From positions 64,574 to 112,799 of the forward strand of contig JACQMY010000035.1 in the NCBI GenBank assembly GCA_016203305.1: a DNA stretch of 48,226 bases. The letters are read 5' to 3'. Below the pieces are notes generated by a model. That model ran no database searches and had not been told where the DNA came from. It saw only the letters and a program-made list of their open reading frames with translations. Each line of letters begins with the position of its first letter. The stretch's first letter is position 1. A program made the translations under genes and the position numbers. This DNA is from Candidatus Woesearchaeota archaeon (lineage in GTDB: Archaea > Nanobdellota > Nanobdellia > Woesearchaeales > ARS49). Below, piece after piece: positions 44,427 through 48,226 of this stretch.

Positions 44427-45092
44427 TCACCAGCGGGCGCGAGGGTCATCCGCGGGAAGTTTCTTCGCCTGGATCGTGGCGAGCATGTCCTCAATTGACT
44501 CCTTGAGATCCGCAGGACATTTTGAATCATACGAAACACGCAAAACCCGACGCTCACCGGACGCGGCAATGCTAGCATCATGCTCGACAGTTGTATACGG
44601 ACTCTGGCCGACCATGTGAGAATTGAAACGCGCGTGCAGCCATCCAACACTGTAACGAGAATCCAAACGACGGACTTCATTTAGCACATTCCAAATAGCA
44701 TTCCCCTCACCAGCATCCCCCTTAATCTCTTCAAACAAAATCGAGTATGGTTTGCTCCCAAACAGATCACTCGGAGAAGCATTTGCTGTAAAATCGTTTT
44801 CTAACGGCTTCCAGAACTTCCGCGTCATTATTTCAGGAACAAGATCACTACGGTATCTCAAGTCAACAAAAGGAAGAATGCCGCGTGCATGACTGTACAC
44901 TTCTGCCAAACCATCCAGATACGCCCTCTTGCCAGCTTCATCCGTCGGTACGAACTTCCGAATGAGTTCAAAACGCGCGAGCTCCGCGTGCAACTCTTGC
45001 GCTGCAATCACGCGAAGGTGTATGTCAACAACAGCGTTTCTAGTGTTCCATAAAGTCCAACAAGATTGACTGCTGAGAAGACACATATTCAT
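44427..45092 (-). CDS. Uncharacterised protein
   Basis: Coherent ORF, start uncertain; no family recognised. Confidence 0.5.
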   Translation of the reverse strand: MNMCLLSSQSCWTLWNTRNAVVDIHLRVIAAQELHAELARFELIRKFVPTDEAGKRAYLDGLAEVYSHARGILPFVDLRYRSDLVPEIMTRKFWKPLENDFTANASPSDLFGSKPYSILFEEIKGDAGEGNAIWNVLNEVRRLDSRYSVGWLHARFNSHMVGQSPYTTVEHDASIAASGERRVLRVSYDSKCPADLKESIEDMLATIQAKKLPADDPRARW

Positions 45093-45228
45093 ACAGCTCC
45101 TGCGTTGGCGGGACCAAGAGATGATCACTCATGCAGTTGCGGCACTCCTATCAGGTTAAGAACTTTTCGTTCACAAATACACAACTTTTATATACTGTGG
45201 TATAATATACTATACTGGGAGTGGTAAC

Positions 45229-45633
45229 ATGGTAATACTATTCGACCGGTTTAACCTACCAAATGATGTATTTGAAATAATTTTCTCAACAAGCCAGCAA
45301 AAAATCGTGGCAGAAGAACTCATAAAATACATGATAACAAAAAAAGGAGAAATCGACAAACAAGAAATGAGCGAATTCGCAACCAAACTACACGACGGCC
45401 AATACGAATGCATACTAGACGAAGCACCATACAAAGGCAAACGAGTCAAACTGTCATACAACAAACGACAATTCTACGATCGAATCCTGACCCCGATGAA
45501 AGCGATGGGCCTAATCGATTACGACTTGTACAAGAAAACCTACAAGATAAGCACGAAATTCTCAATAGACCTCGTCAAAATCGGCAGCATGTGGAAAGAA
45601 GAGCTAAGAAAGAGAGGAGTACATACTGATTAG
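45229..45633 (+). CDS. Small protein, possibly winged-helix
   Basis: QQKIVAEELIKYMITKKGEI...FYDRILTPMKAMGLIDYDLYKKTYKIS. Confidence 0.6.
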   Translation: MVILFDRFNLPNDVFEIIFSTSQQKIVAEELIKYMITKKGEIDKQEMSEFATKLHDGQYECILDEAPYKGKRVKLSYNKRQFYDRILTPMKAMGLIDYDLYKKTYKISTKFSIDLVKIGSMWKEELRKRGVHTD

Positions 45634-45685
45634 GTTGTAGGCGTTAGGACGTAGGATGAAGGTGGTAGGCATTAGGATGAAAGCG
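45633..45685 (+). repeat. Heptanucleotide array (GGAYGAA type)
   Basis: aggttgtaggcgttaggacgtaggatgaaggtggtaggcattaggatgaaagcgg. Confidence 0.85.
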
Positions 45686-45747
45686 GAAGACAACATATAT
45701 TTTCTTCACAATAAATGCTTATTAATAATTGCTTCTGAAAGAAAAAC

Positions 45748-46704
45748 ATGCCAACACTCGTAGAAAAGCTCAGAACGGCAGCAAGAACGTTCAACAGCAT
45801 AGCCTGCTTTGGAATGGACCCAGTACCAATAAAAATGCCAGAACCAATCTGCAGCGTACAAGACTTTGGCATGTTCTACCGCGCAATATTCGAAGAAATG
45901 CAAAGACAAGGAGTACATCCCGGAGCAGTCAAGCCAAACCAAGGATTCTTCAGCAGATACGACCGCTTAAGTGGAGAACTAAACCTAGAAGGAAGCAGGC
46001 AACTAGCAAAACTCATAGAAGCGGCAAAACAACAAGGATACCCGGTCATCCTCGACAACAAACGAGGAGACATCGGGCCAAGCAGCGAAAATTACGCACG
46101 AGAGCTCACCAACGTCTACGACGCAGATGCTTGCACAATCTCACCATACATGGGCACAGACAGCGTCGAACCATTCCTCAAAGCACGCGCAGCATACGTA
46201 CTCTGCAGAACAAGCAACCCAGGAGGAAAAGAATTGCAGAATTTGCTGACCATAAAACCTGAAGAACTTTCACAATTTGGATTCAGCCAGGGACTTTACT
46301 CCATGGGTGATGCAATCCAAAAAATAGCCCAAGTCGCAAAACCACTCTACCTGCGCGTGGCAGACAAAATCATCGAATGGGACGCACTAAGTCCTGGAAA
46401 TGTTGGAGCAGTCGTGGGAGCAACAAACCTGCCAGAACTCGAAGCAATAGCACGACACTTTGTTGCGTCTGGCAAAACTATTCCCTTGCTAATCCCTGGA
46501 GTAGGAAAGCAAGGCGGCAGCGCAAAAGAAGTTGCAAACATCCTAAGAGCGACCGGATACGACCTCGAAGTCGTCAGAATCAACCAGAGCGGCGACTTAA
46601 ACTACGCGTGGGAGAAAGAAGGCAGACCACTAGAATTCGCACAGGCATCAGTACGCGCGCTCAAGAGACTAAACGACGAGATTGAGTACAAGAGAGCGGC
46701 TTAA
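45748..46704 (+). CDS. pyrF: Orotidine 5'-phosphate decarboxylase (long type)
   Basis: ACFGMDPVP...GAVKPNQGFF...VILDNKRGDIGPSSENYA...LLIPGVGKQGG. Confidence 0.92.
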   Translation: MPTLVEKLRTAARTFNSIACFGMDPVPIKMPEPICSVQDFGMFYRAIFEEMQRQGVHPGAVKPNQGFFSRYDRLSGELNLEGSRQLAKLIEAAKQQGYPVILDNKRGDIGPSSENYARELTNVYDADACTISPYMGTDSVEPFLKARAAYVLCRTSNPGGKELQNLLTIKPEELSQFGFSQGLYSMGDAIQKIAQVAKPLYLRVADKIIEWDALSPGNVGAVVGATNLPELEAIARHFVASGKTIPLLIPGVGKQGGSAKEVANILRATGYDLEVVRINQSGDLNYAWEKEGRPLEFAQASVRALKRLNDEIEYKRAA

Positions 46705-46707
46705 AAC

Positions 46708-47301
46708 TCACTTCTTATTCCTGCCGCGCTTTTGAACAACAGCAAGACGATCAAGAACAACAGAAGCAGTTGGATAAGCGTCTTTGTAACCAGAAATAAC
46801 TTGTTTCAAACATTCTGAATAAATATCATGATGTTTGCTTTCCAACGCTCTGTCCAGCAGGTGCAAATCAACAGCTTTGTCTTCCAATTTAACACTAACA
46901 AAACTCAAACCAAAATCAATCAAGTGCACTTTCTCATTGCACAATATCATATTTGAAGTGGTCAAGTCCGCATGAACAATATCGTTCTTGTGCAGCAAGC
47001 CAACAAGTTTGCCAATCTCAAACGCGAGCACTGGATCAAGGACGTCCCTAACTTTCGGACCATCAAGAAAAGACATCTCAATCCTCATCGAACGATCATC
47101 AGAATCTAACAATCTAGGAGCAGGAATGCCAAGCTCTTCCAATTTTTCCAACAAGTTAGCTTCCTTACGAGTACGCTGCTTACGAAGCTTCTCATCAATA
47201 ACCGAAAGACGATAACCCTTACAAGGACGCTCCTTCACAACAGCACCAGCAACTTTAGTTATAATTGCTTCCGCGCCCCGCCCAATAACTATGCTTCCCA
47301 T
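46708..47301 (-). CDS. bud32: KEOPS kinase Bud32 (stand-alone)
   Basis: GRGAEAIITK, R-KxYR-like KGYRLSVIDEKLRKQRTRKEANLL, NDIVHADLTTSNMI, HLIDFGLSF. Confidence 0.93.
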   Translation of the reverse strand: MGSIVIGRGAEAIITKVAGAVVKERPCKGYRLSVIDEKLRKQRTRKEANLLEKLEELGIPAPRLLDSDDRSMRIEMSFLDGPKVRDVLDPVLAFEIGKLVGLLHKNDIVHADLTTSNMILCNEKVHLIDFGLSFVSVKLEDKAVDLHLLDRALESKHHDIYSECLKQVISGYKDAYPTASVVLDRLAVVQKRGRNKK

Positions 47302-47343
47302 AATTATAAACCCAAGAAGACCATTTTTAAAGTTTTCCAAGAA

Positions 47344-48066
47344 TCATGCAGACTGCTCAAGACTATCTGCCTGCACAGGCTGCGGTTGCTCAGAAGGCGT
47401 TTCAGACTGTTCCTGCTGCCTCTTCCGCGGAACATAATCCGGCAAGTTAGTAGGCGGCAACATAACCTTAATGCCCAGTTCCTTAACCTTTTCCTGCGAA
47501 ATAAGCTCAAACATTCGAATCTCGCAAACACCAACAGGGTACAAACGACGCAACGTCTGGCCAAGAGAAGACTGCAACTTCTTCTGCACAACATCACGAA
47601 CAAAGCCATCAAAATCAAGCTTTGAAATGGCCTTAGCAATAAACGCGCGCTCCAACTTCTGCATGGAAGCCATCACGCTACCCTTCGCATGAGACCTTGC
47701 AATAATCAACGGCTTAACACGAAGAACCTTCTTGTCCGCAGTCTCAACAACAAAAGAATCCTCAATCTTACTACGACGACGACGCATCAACTTCTTAGCA
47801 GCAGCAGGAAGCATACGATAGCTAACAAGCTCAGTCATAGCACGCTCGTTCTCAACACTCTTAACAACAAACGAAACGCTGATCGCCTGCTTCTGAGGAT
47901 CATTAGTCAAAACCATCAAGCTAACACTCGCACGCCTGCCAACCAAGCTCCCTGACTCCTCAACAAAACTCTCACCAAGCATCTGCTCGTTAAACAATTT
48001 AGGAGCGAGAATAGGAACCCACTTCTTCTTTTTCACAACAACCGCAGTGCTTTTCGGAGCTGCCAT
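47344..48066 (-). CDS. rps3ae: Ribosomal protein S3Ae (eS1)
   Basis: KKKKWVPILAPKLFNEQMLGESFVEESGSLVGRRASVSLMVLTNDPQKQ. Confidence 0.93.
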   Translation of the reverse strand: MAAPKSTAVVVKKKKWVPILAPKLFNEQMLGESFVEESGSLVGRRASVSLMVLTNDPQKQAISVSFVVKSVENERAMTELVSYRMLPAAAKKLMRRRRSKIEDSFVVETADKKVLRVKPLIIARSHAKGSVMASMQKLERAFIAKAISKLDFDGFVRDVVQKKLQSSLGQTLRRLYPVGVCEIRMFELISQEKVKELGIKVMLPPTNLPDYVPRKRQQEQSETPSEQPQPVQADSLEQSA

Positions 48067-48116
48067 TTAACGAACAGCACAGGAAGGGGTTTATAAAGAT
48101 ATCGGAAGCCATCTCG

Positions 48117-48160
48117 CAGTTTGTAGTTGGTAGTATGTAGTTTGTAGGGCGAAGGCGGAA
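48117..48160 (+). repeat. Heptanucleotide array
   Basis: cagtttgtagttggtagtatgtagtttgtagggcgaaggcggaa. Confidence 0.85.
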
Positions 48161-48226
48161 AGAAGAAGAAAACGGGCTCGCTGGGATCCCTCCGAAGCTC
48201 GCGAAGCTGAGCGAGGAGGGACAGCC

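Overview
Gene-dense archaeal window. It has eukaryotic/archaeal-type ribosomal proteins (L7Ae, S28e, L24e, S6e, S3Ae), aEF-2, Pth2, a Bud32 kinase, class III-signal pilin-like proteins, and TATA-box promoters that are often leaderless. The gene repertoire and the split NFACT-R protein suggest a DPANN (Woese-/Pacearchaeota-like) lineage; that is inference from gene content only. Main blocks: partial surface protein and PIN/UPF0175 toxin-antitoxin (1-1919); pgi; a MacB-like ABC export cluster with S-layer-like and FecR proteins (4.4-10.5 kb); an L7Ae-S28e-L24e-Ndk-EF2-nuclease operon (10.5-15.4 kb); radical SAM, prepilin peptidase and TrmA-like methyltransferase; a compact minus-strand operon of two small ORFs, an NMP kinase, a SpoT/MESH1-like HD hydrolase and a HAD phosphatase (19.95-22.15 kb) with a duplicated palindromic operator; tandem HIT proteins and tandem beta-helix proteins; an intact IS481-like element with 15-bp TSD (30.09-31.05 kb); NFACT-R/CRM; large uncharacterised proteins (32-37.5 kb); MNT-HEPN-like nucleotidyltransferase, archaemetzincin, ThrRS, PyrF and Bud32. 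The most unusual feature across the whole window is a dispersed family of degenerate heptanucleotide arrays with three consensus types: TAGTTTG, GGAYGAA and TTGGCTG. They lie nearly all on one strand, fill intergenic gaps, act as ribosome-binding regions, and have entered three genes in the stop-free orientation as QTTNYKL / QPTANSQ heptapeptide tails. No rRNA, tRNA or CRISPR array was recognised by eye.
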